From: JBEBSD01 sp040394475
Lineage (GTDB): Bacteria > Bacteroidota > Bacteroidia > Cytophagales > Spirosomataceae
Assembly: GCA_040394475.1 (NCBI GenBank)
Contig: JBEBSD010000043.1
Location: forward strand, 1-52,930
DNA length: 52,930 nt
Direction: 5' to 3'
Shown here piece after piece: positions 1 to 7,553 of this stretch (positions are counted from its first letter, which is position 1; every line of letters starts with the position of its first letter). The position numbers and the translations under genes are program-made. The notes below the pieces were generated by a model. The model was not told the origin of the DNA, ran no database searches, and worked only from the letters and a program-made list of their open reading frames with translations.

Positions 1-81
1 GTCGGTAATGGCGGCGCATTCCTCCGCGGTACATTCGCCGCGGTGGAATTTCCGTAAAAGTGTCTGGTCGATCCGGATCAT
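1..81 (-). CDS. FecR-type anti-sigma factor, N-terminal part (runs off the window)
   Basis: Reading leftward from an ATG at 81-79, 27 codons stay open to the window edge. They read MIRIDQTLLRKFHRGECTAE and on, which fits the N-terminal cytoplasmic sigma-binding segment of FecR/PupR-type anti-sigma factors (pattern Leu-x-x-Phe-x-x-Gly-Glu-Cys/Ser-x-x-Glu). The gene begins about 90 bases downstream of the ECF sigma gene on the same strand, the usual order in Bacteroidota. In this family the protein is an inner-membrane regulator that takes a signal from a TonB-dependent receptor and holds or activates its sigma factor. Only the first 27 residues are visible, so the membrane segment and FecR domain are not seen. 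The call rests on this short motif plus position. Confidence 0.7.
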   Translation of the reverse strand, partial: MIRIDQTLLRKFHRGECTAEECAAITD

Positions 82-170
82 TTTCTGAATATGTTTTCTG
101 AAATATAATCCGTATAACTCGCCTTCAACCCTGGGCCGGCAGTAAAAAAAAATAAAATTTACAAGGAATC

Positions 171-701
171 TCAGATCTCGTAGCTGCTGAGATTACGTCG
201 GAGGTAACTGAGTGCACGGGTCATGTGGTATTCGACCGTCTTGACCGAAATACGCAGAGAGGACGCTATTTCAGTGTTATGCAGGCCATTTACCCGACTT
301 TGGATGAATACCTGGCGGCATTGTTCCGGCAGGCTGTCGACCAGGCTGTTAATGTGGCCTTCCAATGCGCTGGCATAAATATCCTGTTCAGTGGAATTGT
401 CGCTTTCGCTAAAATCCGATAATGCGGCGCTGGATAGCTTTTCGCGGCGGGTAGTGGTGCGGAAATAGTCCATGATCTCCATCTTGGCAGCCCTGACAAG
501 GTAGTTTTCAATAGGACCGGATATTTCAAAATGCTCGCGGCGCTCCCAAAGTGAGCTGAAAATGTCCTGTACCATCTCCTCCGCTACGGCTTCATCCTGC
601 GTGTGGTGCAGGCAGATCCCGAACAGCTTGCGCCGGTAGGTACGGTAAATCTCCTCGAAAAACCGTTTGTTATGCGGGTGAATGCAGGATGAAATATCAA
701 A
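171..701 (-). CDS. ECF sigma-70 factor (FecI-like), start unclear
   Basis: This is an RNA polymerase sigma factor of the extracytoplasmic-function type. Region 2 reads EEMVQDIFSSLWERRE, and a region 4 helix-turn-helix near the C-terminus reads LHNTEIASSLRISVKTVEYH. The first in-frame ATG (575-573) would remove the start of region 2. Upstream of it the frame stays open to a TAG at 704-702 and encodes FFEEIYRTYRRKLFGICLHH, a normal sigma region 2.1 start. That extension contains no ATG, GTG or TTG; the candidates are ATT at 695 or 683 and CTG at 626. The gene therefore uses a rare start or has lost its true start by a small change. The paired anti-sigma gene follows at 81. It probably drives a SusCD or TonB-receptor locus outside the window. 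Confidence 0.8.
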   Translation of the reverse strand, partial: FDISSCIHPHNKRFFEEIYRTYRRKLFGICLHHTQDEAVAEEMVQDIFSSLWERREHFEISGPIENYLVRAAKMEIMDYFRTTTRREKLSSAALSDFSESDNSTEQDIYASALEGHINSLVDSLPEQCRQVFIQSRVNGLHNTEIASSLRISVKTVEYHMTRALSYLRRNLSSYEI

Positions 702-766
702 CTAAATCAATCAATTCAAACCGTAAAAAAATGTAAATCTAATAGGAGCCACGTCATCGCATTTAC

Positions 767-1261
767 TCATACTTTCTTCATCACTAATGGAATAATCAAC
801 ATAATGAATGAAGCAATGGCTGCCAGCGTACGAACCAGGTGCCATTTGTTCCAGGCCTTTTCGAAACCCGACCGCATGGCTTGGGCCTGACTGTCTGTTG
901 CGAACCAGATATCGAAAGCATCCAGGGCATTATTCAACGGGACATTGAAAAAAATGGTAACGCCGAAGACGCCGATCACGTAAACAACCATGGCCGGCAC
1001 GACGTAGGGAAGTGCTGAAGCTGTCCCGGTGCCGTAAATTGCGTAAGTTGTTACGGGCAACAGCACCACACAGCCCAAAAAGACGGCGAAAAAGACCGGG
1101 TTTTGAATAGCCCGGTTGATGCTTTGGAAAGCAGCCAGGTATTCCCGGTCCTTCAGTGCACCGAGTCCATTGATCACAGAGCATTGGTAGCCATAGAACA
1201 GCCCTGCTACCAGGCCCGTAAGCAGGACGCAAACACCGTATAGCAATTGATGCGTGTTCAT
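767..1261 (-). CDS. DUF1772 (anthrone-oxygenase-like) membrane protein
   Basis: A 164-residue protein with four hydrophobic segments (about residues 5-25, 55-75, 83-105 and 140-160). Between segments 3 and 4 is the sequence FNVPLNNALDAFD, typical of DUF1772 proteins, a small integral-membrane family that includes fungal anthrone oxygenase homologues. In bacteria most members have no assigned substrate. ATG at 1261-1259. Just upstream on the same strand is the broken start of an NAD(P)-binding protein, which may once have been co-transcribed with it. The family call is good; the catalytic role is unknown. Confidence 0.75.
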   Translation of the reverse strand: MNTHQLLYGVCVLLTGLVAGLFYGYQCSVINGLGALKDREYLAAFQSINRAIQNPVFFAVFLGCVVLLPVTTYAIYGTGTASALPYVVPAMVVYVIGVFGVTIFFNVPLNNALDAFDIWFATDSQAQAMRSGFEKAWNKWHLVRTLAAIASFIMLIIPLVMKKV

Positions 1262-1271
1262 CGTTCCATGA

Positions 1272-1401
1272 TTAAGATCGGACGGTCCCGGTCGGAATGT
1301 CCGTGAAACGGGTGATGCTTTCGACGGCTTGCGGAATGGCGGGATCCGGCTGGAAAAACCCTTCGACCCGTACTGCCGGTTACTAAAATTTTGTTGCTCA
1401 T
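1272..1401 (-). pseudogene. Remnant of an NAD(P)-binding (NmrA/SDR-like) protein
   Basis: An ATG at 1401-1399 starts MSNKILVTGSTG, the beta-1 strand and glycine-rich loop that opens NmrA-like or atypical SDR proteins. The frame then turns into arginine- and serine-rich sequence without family character. A second frame, starting within the same loop, reads VEGFFQPDPAIPQAVESIT and ends at a TAA (1274-1272). The picture fits an enzyme whose middle, well over 200 residues, was deleted, joining the first dozen codons to another frame. That the second frame is the original C-terminus is inference; the N-terminal motif is seen directly. The DUF1772 gene starts 11 bases further on. Confidence 0.45.
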
Positions 1402-1796
1402 GTTTGCGATGGTTTTATTGGACAAAAATAGAACGGATGCGACAAAATGCAGCGTAACACCCGATCGAATCGTTTGGGCATTTTGCCCGTAATGGCTTTA
1501 AACACCCTGATGAATCGCCCGTCTACTCATCCTTGAAAACCAGGATATTCCTGACGAATAGGGATATGCTGCTAGCGGGCTCAATTATTATGCCTGTCAT
1601 CGCTGCTGCAAATTTAATGGTATCTTCGCAGCCGGCAGTGACCGCTGGTAAGGTATTAACAGGGAAACTTCCAAGCCTTCTTCCGGTAGCGAATGGTACG
1701 ATTTTTCGATTTCTAATCTTTTACCGTCATATTTTTATTGTTTTTCAATAATTATTTACCGATATTTGCATCATCGCTTTAAACTGAGGACTAGTT
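1402..1796. other. Intergenic, no convincing gene
   Basis: About 395 bases between the decayed NAD(P)-binding start and the DUF2975 gene. A 72-codon plus-strand frame (1533-1751) has no recognisable domain. The right end is AT-rich and must hold the promoter of the DUF2975/XRE pair: GATATTTGC at about 1761-1769 resembles a degenerate Bacteroidota -7 box. Nothing else stands out. Confidence 0.4.
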
Positions 1797-2354
1797 ATGG
1801 AAATCAACATCACAACCCGTCAGCTTTTGAAGGTATTGCAGATACTTTCATGGATAATTTTTATCGGCTTATGTATTGACGCGGGCGGCATTGCCGTCAA
1901 CACGATCATTACACTGTTCATCAACCCGCTTGGCGTCAAAAATTTTTGGGAAGGGGCAGGTTATTTAGCGAGCCTTTACACGTTTGACTACGGGCATTTC
2001 GCGGTCATCACGCTGACGATGCTTATTGTAGCGGTATTGAAAGCAAGCATGTTTTACGTGATCGTACAACTGTTTGCTGACAAAAAACTGAACATTTCCC
2101 GGCCTTTCGATATGGAATTAAGACGTTTCATTTTCAAACTGTCTTACCTGGCTTTAGGTATCGGTCTATTCTCCCATTATGGGTTTAAATATTCCGTGTG
2201 GCTGGCTGAACAAGGGGTCCCGGCAGCCGATCTGCAATCGCTGCACATCGCAGGAGCTGATGTGTGGCTTTTTATGGCGGTTATCCTTTTTGTAATCCTG
2301 CAGATTGTAAAAAGAGGAATAGAAATTCAAAACGAAAACGACCTGACCGTGTAG
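1797..2354 (+). CDS. DUF2975 integral membrane protein
   Basis: A 185-residue membrane protein with four predicted helices (about 12-32, 65-90, 112-132 and 150-172) in the DUF2975 layout, including the cytoplasmic loop before LRRFIFKLSYLALGIG. DUF2975 proteins are almost always encoded with a small Cro-like repressor, and that gene starts 3 bases after this stop codon, so the two form one operon. The biochemical role is not established. By analogy with the yoaS/yozG pair of Bacillus it is probably a membrane component whose expression or activity is linked to the regulator. Confidence 0.8.
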   Translation: MEINITTRQLLKVLQILSWIIFIGLCIDAGGIAVNTIITLFINPLGVKNFWEGAGYLASLYTFDYGHFAVITLTMLIVAVLKASMFYVIVQLFADKKLNISRPFDMELRRFIFKLSYLALGIGLFSHYGFKYSVWLAEQGVPAADLQSLHIAGADVWLFMAVILFVILQIVKRGIEIQNENDLTV

Positions 2355-2357
2355 TTT

Positions 2358-2573
2358 ATGCCAATAGTTGTAAACCTGGATGTAATGATGGCGAAGCGAA
2401 AGATGTCGCTAAATGAGCTTTCCGAAAAAGTGGGTTTAACGCTGTCTAACCTTTCCATCCTAAAAACCGGGAAAGCAAAAGCCGTCCGTTTCAGTACCCT
2501 GGAAGCAATATGCGAAGTGTTGAATTGCCAGCCGGGGGACATTTTAGAATATGTAAACGAAAACCAGGAATAG
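2358..2573 (+). CDS. Cro/CI-type helix-turn-helix regulator (YozG-like)
   Basis: A 71-residue stand-alone DNA-binding domain. The recognition region reads SLNELSEKVGLTLSNLSILK, followed by GKAKAVRFSTLEAICEVLNC and the usual ending QPGDILEY. This is the short YozG-like XRE repressor that pairs with DUF2975 proteins. It lies 3 bases downstream of the DUF2975 gene, so translation is probably coupled. It likely autoregulates the operon. No dimerisation or ligand domain is present. Confidence 0.85.
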   Translation: MPIVVNLDVMMAKRKMSLNELSEKVGLTLSNLSILKTGKAKAVRFSTLEAICEVLNCQPGDILEYVNENQE

Positions 2574-2742
2574 AACCGGCTGCCGGGAAAATGACACTAG
2601 GCATGCGTTCTGCAGGCAAACCAGGATCGCCTCCTGGCGGACAAAAGTAATTCAACTGTTGTGTCGCTGCTAAACTTAATGCCAAATTTGGCTGACGACT
2701 GTCGCCGTAACCGTCAATTATGGGTAATTGTAAAACGATACG

Positions 2743-3444
2743 ATGAACATTAAACTAACCCTCGGGCTTTTAGCAGTTTCTCTGACAGCCTGTCACGACA
2801 CCCGACAAACTACTCAGACAACAACGGAACAGAGCGCAGCGATTGACACAATTGTTGGAAGTAAAACTATTACCGATGAAATCCCAGGGGCAGTCCACAG
2901 AAAAAGAGCCACTGGCTATTTTGTAATGGTTGCTAAAGACACGTCTGACTATAGTTGTATTTTCACTGAATCAAAAGACAGTGGCAAAGTGAGCATTGAC
3001 TTAAATATTCCCTATTTTAAAGCAGCAATGACTTACCGCCAAAGGCTCAGCGAGTTACAACTAATGTTACCAAAAGCAGCAGCTGACTTCAACTTCGATT
3101 CATTGACAGCTGTTTATTTTGGACGGCTTATTTTACATGGAGATCTTGCGGTTGAGGTGACGAAACAGTATCACCAAAAATTTGGGGCAAGCGACAAGCT
3201 TGAAAGCTACACGGCCGTTGGACAGTTTCTGAAGGAATCTAAATTAGGCGCTGACCTGGACAATTTATTTAAGAAATATTCTATTTCGGTTGAGAAAGTT
3301 TCCATTGAAAAACTTTTCTTTACTTCACGACAAGAACTGTATTGGGCAAGTAAAATTGAGACGGACACAGCAAACGTTCCTGACAAACTATTGGACTGTA
3401 TGATCTGGGTGAAACTACAAAAAAGTAAAAACAACTACCCATGA
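2743..3444 (+). CDS. Hypothetical lipoprotein
   Basis: A 233-residue protein starting with a lipoprotein signal, LGLLAVSLTAC, with the lipidated Cys at position 17. A Thr/Ser/Gln-rich linker follows to about residue 40, then a mixed alpha/beta domain (about 50-230) rich in charged residues. I do not recognise the family. It is expected in the periplasm or on the inner face of the outer membrane. Codon use is more AT-rich than in the core genes to the right, which fits an accessory gene. No operon partner: the DUF2975 pair ends 170 bases upstream and the next gene is on the other strand. Confidence 0.6.
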   Translation: MNIKLTLGLLAVSLTACHDTRQTTQTTTEQSAAIDTIVGSKTITDEIPGAVHRKRATGYFVMVAKDTSDYSCIFTESKDSGKVSIDLNIPYFKAAMTYRQRLSELQLMLPKAAADFNFDSLTAVYFGRLILHGDLAVEVTKQYHQKFGASDKLESYTAVGQFLKESKLGADLDNLFKKYSISVEKVSIEKLFFTSRQELYWASKIETDTANVPDKLLDCMIWVKLQKSKNNYP

Positions 3445-3461
3445 TTTAGATTCCAGCACTT

Positions 3462-3556
3462 TCACCGTCTGATTTCCCTGGCCACCTTGAGCGTCGGCTC
3501 ACTTTTCCGTTCATGTACTCGATAACCCTTGAAGTACTTACTCCCAGTAGCTCGGA
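3462..3556 (-). pseudogene. HigA-like XRE antitoxin, frameshifted C-terminal remnant
   Basis: Just past the mazF stop on the minus strand one frame reads ELLGVSTSRVIEYMNGK and the next reads SEPTLKVAREIRR before a TGA at 3464-3462. Together they form the recognition helix and tail of HigA/XRE antitoxins (pattern LGVSTSRVxxYLNGKSEPTLKVAREI). The frame changes inside an A-run (GGAAAAGTGAG on the minus strand); one more A restores a continuous reading. The N-terminal half is missing, cut off at the 3' end of mazF. This is a remnant of a second toxin-antitoxin module. Confidence 0.6.
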
Positions 3557-3557
3557 A

Positions 3558-3893
3558 TTAATCCACCAGCATTTTCTGAAGTACATCTTTCAAATCGGCA
3601 ATCTCCTCTTCAGATAAGCGCCCCATTTTCGCTCCTAGTCTATCTTTATCAACCGACCGGATTTGATCAGTAGCGATAGAGCCATTCTTGTTTGCAACAC
3701 AACACATTACGCGCCAGGGAAAATTCCTCACAGTAGACGTAATGGGTATGACCACGACTGTACGTAAATAGTGATTCAACTCGTCAGGACTCACCACCAC
3801 ACATGGCCGGGTCTTAGCGATCTCACGTCCTCGCGTCGGAACCAGAGAGATCCAAAACACATTGTACTGCTCAATAGCCTTCACCATGTCCAT
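3558..3893 (-). CDS. mazF: MazF/PemK-family toxin (mRNA interferase)
   Basis: A 111-residue protein of the MazF/PemK family, endoribonucleases that cleave mRNA and arrest growth unless bound by their antitoxin. Family motifs are visible: an N-terminal strand VFWISLVPTRGREIAKTRP, the core PCVVVSPDELN, VVVIPITST, and the C-terminal IATDQIRSVDKDRLG. The catalytic Arg/Thr pair of the family probably corresponds to the Arg of KTRP and the Thr of PITST. The gene overlaps the upstream antitoxin gene by 13 bases, giving the antitoxin-first order expected for translational coupling. Length is normal and the frame is intact, so it is probably functional. Confidence 0.85.
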   Translation of the reverse strand: MDMVKAIEQYNVFWISLVPTRGREIAKTRPCVVVSPDELNHYLRTVVVIPITSTVRNFPWRVMCCVANKNGSIATDQIRSVDKDRLGAKMGRLSEEEIADLKDVLQKMLVD

Positions 3894-4129
3894 TCTTCCT
3901 GGTCAAAATCGTTTTCACCTTCGTCCATTAACGGTAGATCATCGCCGACAGCATGCATTTCCATCGCTGCTTCTGCCCATCCCTGGCGAGGATCGGGCTT
4001 GATGACAATCGTTCCATTATTAATTTCTATCTGAATACTCGATTTAGCCGACAACCTTAACTTGCGTAAGAGTGCTGCGGGGAGGATCACTCCCTGGCTA
4101 TTCCCTATATTGATTATGTTTGCCTTCAT
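3881..4129 (-). CDS. mazE: AbrB/MazE-type antitoxin
   Basis: An 82-residue swapped-hairpin AbrB/SpoVT-fold antitoxin. Its N-terminal DNA-binding domain reads ANIINIGNSQGVILPAALLR and its C-terminal tail is acidic (DEGENDFDQEEWTW), the part that normally blocks the toxin's active site. I chose the ATG at 4129-4127 because the protein then begins at the domain border; an ATG seven codons upstream (4150) would add MIYCYNI, which is not part of the fold. It overlaps mazF by 13 bases. A GTTATAAC palindrome at 4133-4140 touches the start and suits autoregulation. Confidence 0.85.
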   Translation of the reverse strand: MKANIINIGNSQGVILPAALLRKLRLSAKSSIQIEINNGTIVIKPDPRQGWAEAAMEMHAVGDDLPLMDEGENDFDQEEWTW

Positions 4130-4132
4130 AAT

Positions 4133-4183
4133 GTTATAACAATATATCAACGTAACGGCAAATTTAACAATAAATATTATAAC
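4133..4183. promoter_or_regulatory. Putative operator repeats of the mazEF pair
   Basis: GTTATAAC, a perfect 8-nt palindrome, lies at 4133-4140 directly upstream of the antitoxin start, and ATTATAAC lies at 4176-4183. The spacing is 43 bases, about four helical turns. AbrB/MazE antitoxins usually repress their own promoter by binding short palindromes, so these are the natural candidates. The promoter itself is not resolved in this AT-rich stretch. Confidence 0.45.
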
Positions 4184-4319
4184 CTGTCTTTAAAATAGAA
4201 AAAGAAGACTGCTTCCTGAGCTGTTTATTTTAACTGAAATGCATGCCACTAATTCAATTCAAAAAAGTATACCAGTTCTGAAAAGCAACAGCTTTCACAG
4301 GGCGGCAACTTTCACCTTC

Positions 4320-4466
4320 TTAGATGCGGTGTGGAGTTCCAACCAATCCGATAGAACCGTCGGATGCTTCCAGTAGGAAAGACAGTTTCTTTTGACTGCC
4401 CGCCGGTGCAAGCGGCCTTTCCCTGACCTTGTCAATTACATATTGCTCTAACAGGACTTGGTTTTC
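4320..4466 (-). pseudogene. Unidentified coding remnant
   Basis: An open minus-strand frame of 48 codons between TGA (4469-4467) and TAA (4322-4320), without an ATG. It reads protein-like (VLLEQYVIDKVRERPLAPAG, then KKLSFLLEASDGSIGLVGTP). It sits directly behind the XRE gene at 4510-5019, where a toxin or kinase partner would be expected. The LEASDG stretch loosely recalls HipA-type kinases, but I cannot assign it. The rest of the 4130-4509 interval shows nothing else beyond the mazEF promoter. Confidence 0.3.
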
Positions 4467-4509
4467 TCATCCCGTGTAAGTAACCTGCTGCAAAAAATCA
4501 TCGATATGC

Positions 4510-5019
4510 CTATTTCTTCCTGTAAATAAAAGTGTTTCGCTTTGCGGGATGAGGCTGAATAGCAATCTGCGCAGGTAATCGTTTTAAGGTATTCTGAATG
4601 GAGGTGCCCCGGTATTTCCAGCCCAGACTTGTAAAAAAGCTACTAATCTCATGTATTTCCCTGGGCATATCGAGGAGGTCACTTTTCAAAAGCACCTGTT
4701 TTACAGCATATACAAGAGGAGGCTGCTCGCTTAAAAAGGGATGGACTTCCGGGTTATTTCGGTGATGTTTTTCCAATTCTGCACGAAAGCCGTATGGTAG
4801 GGTTAAATTGCTTTTGGTCAGGTCTTCTAAACCCATATTGAGAAAATCCAGGATGGGGTCAAGCAGATTGAGATTATAGCCGGTTTTTCCGGATTCAATA
4901 TTCACAATACTAGCTCTGGAGAGCTTTGTCGCTATTGCAAACTTGATCTGCGATAAGCCGAGGGACAGGCGTAATGCTTTGATGTTAGTCCCGATGATTT
5001 GGCTTACAGACTTTTCCAT
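4510..5019 (-). CDS. XRE-family regulator with C-terminal extension
   Basis: A 169-residue protein. Residues 5-60 form a Cro/CI-type helix-turn-helix (IKALRLSLGLSQIKFAIATK, then LSRASIVNIESGKTGYNLNL). The remaining 100 residues contain a second compact region ending in SLGWKYRGTSIQNTLKRLPA and a basic tail, which looks like a small winged-helix. Such two-domain XRE proteins often act as antitoxins or phage/plasmid-type regulators, but no intact partner is adjacent; only a coding remnant follows. Target unknown. Confidence 0.6.
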   Translation of the reverse strand: MEKSVSQIIGTNIKALRLSLGLSQIKFAIATKLSRASIVNIESGKTGYNLNLLDPILDFLNMGLEDLTKSNLTLPYGFRAELEKHHRNNPEVHPFLSEQPPLVYAVKQVLLKSDLLDMPREIHEISSFFTSLGWKYRGTSIQNTLKRLPAQIAIQPHPAKRNTFIYRKK

Positions 5020-5258
5020 AAAACAAAGTCACATCAACAAATCATTTCAAATTGACTACATATTTTGTTCTTTTGAAATGATTTTAAATACTATCCCTGC
5101 TCTCCTTCGTCTCCGGACCGGGTCGCGCAGACAGCGGGAGGGTGACAACAGGTCTACGCGATCCGGTCTTTGACCTGTGAAAGTACCATGACATGTTGGG
5201 GATTTTATCTATTGTCGGCTTTCCGCGGCCCAAAAGCCAGCTTCACTAGTTACAAGTG

Positions 5259-5624
5259 TCAGCGGCGCTCTATTTTGTCCTCAAGCTCAGCTATATACTT
5301 ACGTTGAAGCGCTAAAAGTTCTTCATTTCGCTCCAGGAGGAGCTTTTTCGACTCAATTTCCTGCTCCAGGGAGTGCAGTCTACCCTCCCATTCCTCTGAC
5401 GCTTTTTCCCGAAATACATTCAGAGGTTCTTCATCGTAATAATATTGGAAGAAATCATGCTTAAGAACTTTGCAGCACGATAGCAATAAACCGGTATCCA
5501 CTGTTTCTCTGCCAAATAAATCGTACACAGTTTCTCTCGACCTATTTAACAGCTCGCCAAATTTCGTTGCGCCGATCCCCAGGTCGTCAGCCCGTTCCTT
5601 GATTTTTCCTCCTATATGAACCAT
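5259..5624 (-). CDS. Small XRE-like regulator with C-terminal coiled coil
   Basis: A 121-residue protein. The first 65 residues form a helix-turn-helix of the kind IGATKFGELLNRSRETVYDL, with a short region that includes FFQYYYDEEPLN. Residues 75-121 are a heptad-rich coiled coil (LHSLEQEIESKKLLLERNEE). This architecture is common among Bacteroidota regulators carried on mobile elements. No partner gene adjoins it and its operator is not apparent. The ATG at 5624 starts the domain cleanly. Confidence 0.6.
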   Translation of the reverse strand: MVHIGGKIKERADDLGIGATKFGELLNRSRETVYDLFGRETVDTGLLLSCCKVLKHDFFQYYYDEEPLNVFREKASEEWEGRLHSLEQEIESKKLLLERNEELLALQRKYIAELEDKIERR

Positions 5625-5740
5625 TTACAAAGATTCTCCTAAATGGTTTGATTGCCTCCCAACGAGTGTTCAATAAAATAGTACAATTTGTTTAAAAATA
5701 TATTACAATACCAAATGAAATTCATATCTTTGGGGCCTAC

Positions 5741-6103
5741 CTAACACATGTCGTTCTCAACCTCTTTTATCGCCTCAGTCAAAAATTTTCTGACTTGTTT
5801 CAACTCCCGGATTTTGGAGTCAATCTCTTCAATTTTTTTCTCCACAATTTCAATCTTCTTACTGACCGACAGCCGCTTATTGTACCAATCGTCCATCGAC
5901 TTCCTGATTTCAGACAAAGTAAACCCCGCTTTTTTGGCCTGGATAATCCATTCTACTTTTCCGATAAGACTTTCGTCGTACTGTTTGTAATTGTTAGACT
6001 TGACGGCCTCATCGGTTCTACCTGCTATCAATCCATAGCTTTCGTAGTATCGCAACGTATGGATTGAAACACCTGTCCGCTTTGACAATTCGTTTATTAG
6101 CAT
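5741..6103 (-). CDS. MerR-family transcriptional regulator
   Basis: A 120-residue MerR-family regulator. The N-terminal winged helix reads MLINELSKRTGVSIHTLRYY followed by ESYGLI, and a long dimerisation coiled coil (about residues 76-115) follows. The last residues are NDMC, so a single C-terminal cysteine might bind a ligand, but the metal-binding pattern of classical MerR or the cluster motif of SoxR is absent. The operator dyad (6136-6155) lies 33 bases upstream of the start. The next gene away from it is the metallo-beta-lactamase-fold hydrolase at 6389, the likeliest target. Confidence 0.8.
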   Translation of the reverse strand: MLINELSKRTGVSIHTLRYYESYGLIAGRTDEAVKSNNYKQYDESLIGKVEWIIQAKKAGFTLSEIRKSMDDWYNKRLSVSKKIEIVEKKIEEIDSKIRELKQVRKFLTEAIKEVENDMC

Positions 6104-6135
6104 AGACTTTTCCTGCAGTTACAAAAAATATCCTG

Positions 6136-6155
6136 GTATAGACTATACTCTATAC
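6136..6155. promoter_or_regulatory. MerR operator dyad
   Basis: GTATAG at 6136-6141 and CTATAC at 6150-6155 form an inverted repeat around an 8-base centre (ACTATACT), giving a 20-base near-perfect palindrome. MerR-family regulators bind dyads of this size placed between the -35 and -10 boxes. It lies between the divergent merR and hydrolase genes, closer to merR. Confidence 0.65.
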
Positions 6156-6388
6156 TTGTTGGTTGCAAATTTACTGTTTAATTTTACCGGAACAAAAAAT
6201 GAAGCAAATTGCACGAACCGGAGCACCTGTTTCCACTGGCAATGAACCAGCCACCCCTTCCTTCTGTTTTATGCTGACGGCGCCAAACGTTTGCCGGATG
6301 AAACCGGGACAGACTAGTAACGCCGGCAAAGAACAACGTCTGAATTAGTTCCAATGATCCCTCATACCCCTACAGACAGAAACCATCA

Positions 6389-7510
6389 ATGAAATTGATA
6401 AAACGAACAAAAACAATCTTTTTCGGTATTACATTACTATTAGTAGCGATAACAGTTCTCTTTATGCGTCAACCACAATTCGGAAAAGCACCGGAAGGCA
6501 AGCGACTTGAGCAGTTGCGGCAATCACCTCATTACAAAGACGGGAAATTTCAAAACATTCACTTTACACCTACAATATCCGATGGTTATTCTATGGCAGG
6601 CGTATTGTACAATTTCATTTTCGGGAAATTTCCCCGTACCAGGCCGACAACCAGTATTCCATCTGTAAAAACCGATTTAAAAAATATAGCGATTACTGAA
6701 AATGTGCTGGTATGGTTCGGGCATTCTTCCTACTTTATCCAGCTGGACGGCAAACGTTTTCTCATTGACCCTGTTTTCAGCGGCAACGCATCGCCGATTC
6801 CGAGCTCCAATAAGTCGTTTAAAGGCACAGATATTTATTCGGCCGAGGATATGCCCGAAATTGACTTCCTGCTCATCACACACGACCATTACGATCATTT
6901 GGATTATCCAACCGTAATGAAACTAAAACCTAAAATAAAACAGGTTGTTTGCGGCTTGGGTGTAGGTGAACATTTTGAATACTGGAAATTTGACAGCGCT
7001 AAAATTATCGAGAAAGACTGGAACGAAAGTATTACGATCAGCGACAATTTCAGCCTGCACACCGCCCCGGCGCGGCATTTTTCGGGCAGAAGTTATATAA
7101 GGAACAATACGCTTTGGCTTTCATTTGTTTTGCAGGCGCCCGGTTTGAACTTATACCTTGGCGGCGATAGCGGCTACGATACTCACTTTGCTGAAATCGG
7201 GAAAAAATTCGGTAAATTCGATTTGGCTCTTTTGGATAACGGCCAGTACAATCTGGCCTGGCAAGCCATTCATATGCTGCCCGATGAAGTGTTGAAAGCA
7301 GCAAGCGATTTACAAACAAAACGCGTATTCCCCATACATTCATCCAAATTCAAATTAGCAAACCACCCCTGGGACGAACCTTTGAAGACGATTACCGAGC
7401 ATAACGAAAAGAACTTTCACTGCCCTGTCATAACGCCCAAAATCGGCGAAGTGGTCTATCTTAACGACAGCAATCAGGTGTTCACCCAATGGTGGAAAGA
7501 AATACAATAA
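6389..7510 (+). CDS. Metallo-beta-lactamase-fold hydrolase (NAPE-PLD/UlaG-like)
   Basis: A 373-residue enzyme with an N-terminal membrane anchor or signal (residues 8-28) and a metallo-beta-lactamase fold. Metal-binding motifs are seen in order: GHSSYFIQLDGKRFLIDPVF, HDHYDH at residues 165-170, an Arg-His in APARHFSGR, GGDSGYD, and a final His in PIHSSKF. This set matches the NAPE-phospholipase-D/UlaG-like branch rather than antibiotic-hydrolysing beta-lactamases. It is probably anchored in the periplasm; the substrate is unknown. It is divergent from a MerR regulator and may be its target. The 234 bases between the operator and this ATG hold no convincing gene. Confidence 0.8.
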   Translation: MKLIKRTKTIFFGITLLLVAITVLFMRQPQFGKAPEGKRLEQLRQSPHYKDGKFQNIHFTPTISDGYSMAGVLYNFIFGKFPRTRPTTSIPSVKTDLKNIAITENVLVWFGHSSYFIQLDGKRFLIDPVFSGNASPIPSSNKSFKGTDIYSAEDMPEIDFLLITHDHYDHLDYPTVMKLKPKIKQVVCGLGVGEHFEYWKFDSAKIIEKDWNESITISDNFSLHTAPARHFSGRSYIRNNTLWLSFVLQAPGLNLYLGGDSGYDTHFAEIGKKFGKFDLALLDNGQYNLAWQAIHMLPDEVLKAASDLQTKRVFPIHSSKFKLANHPWDEPLKTITEHNEKNFHCPVITPKIGEVVYLNDSNQVFTQWWKEIQ

Positions 7511-7553
7511 TTTAAAGATAGCCAGCCACTGGCAGCTAATAGAACTAAGCAGG

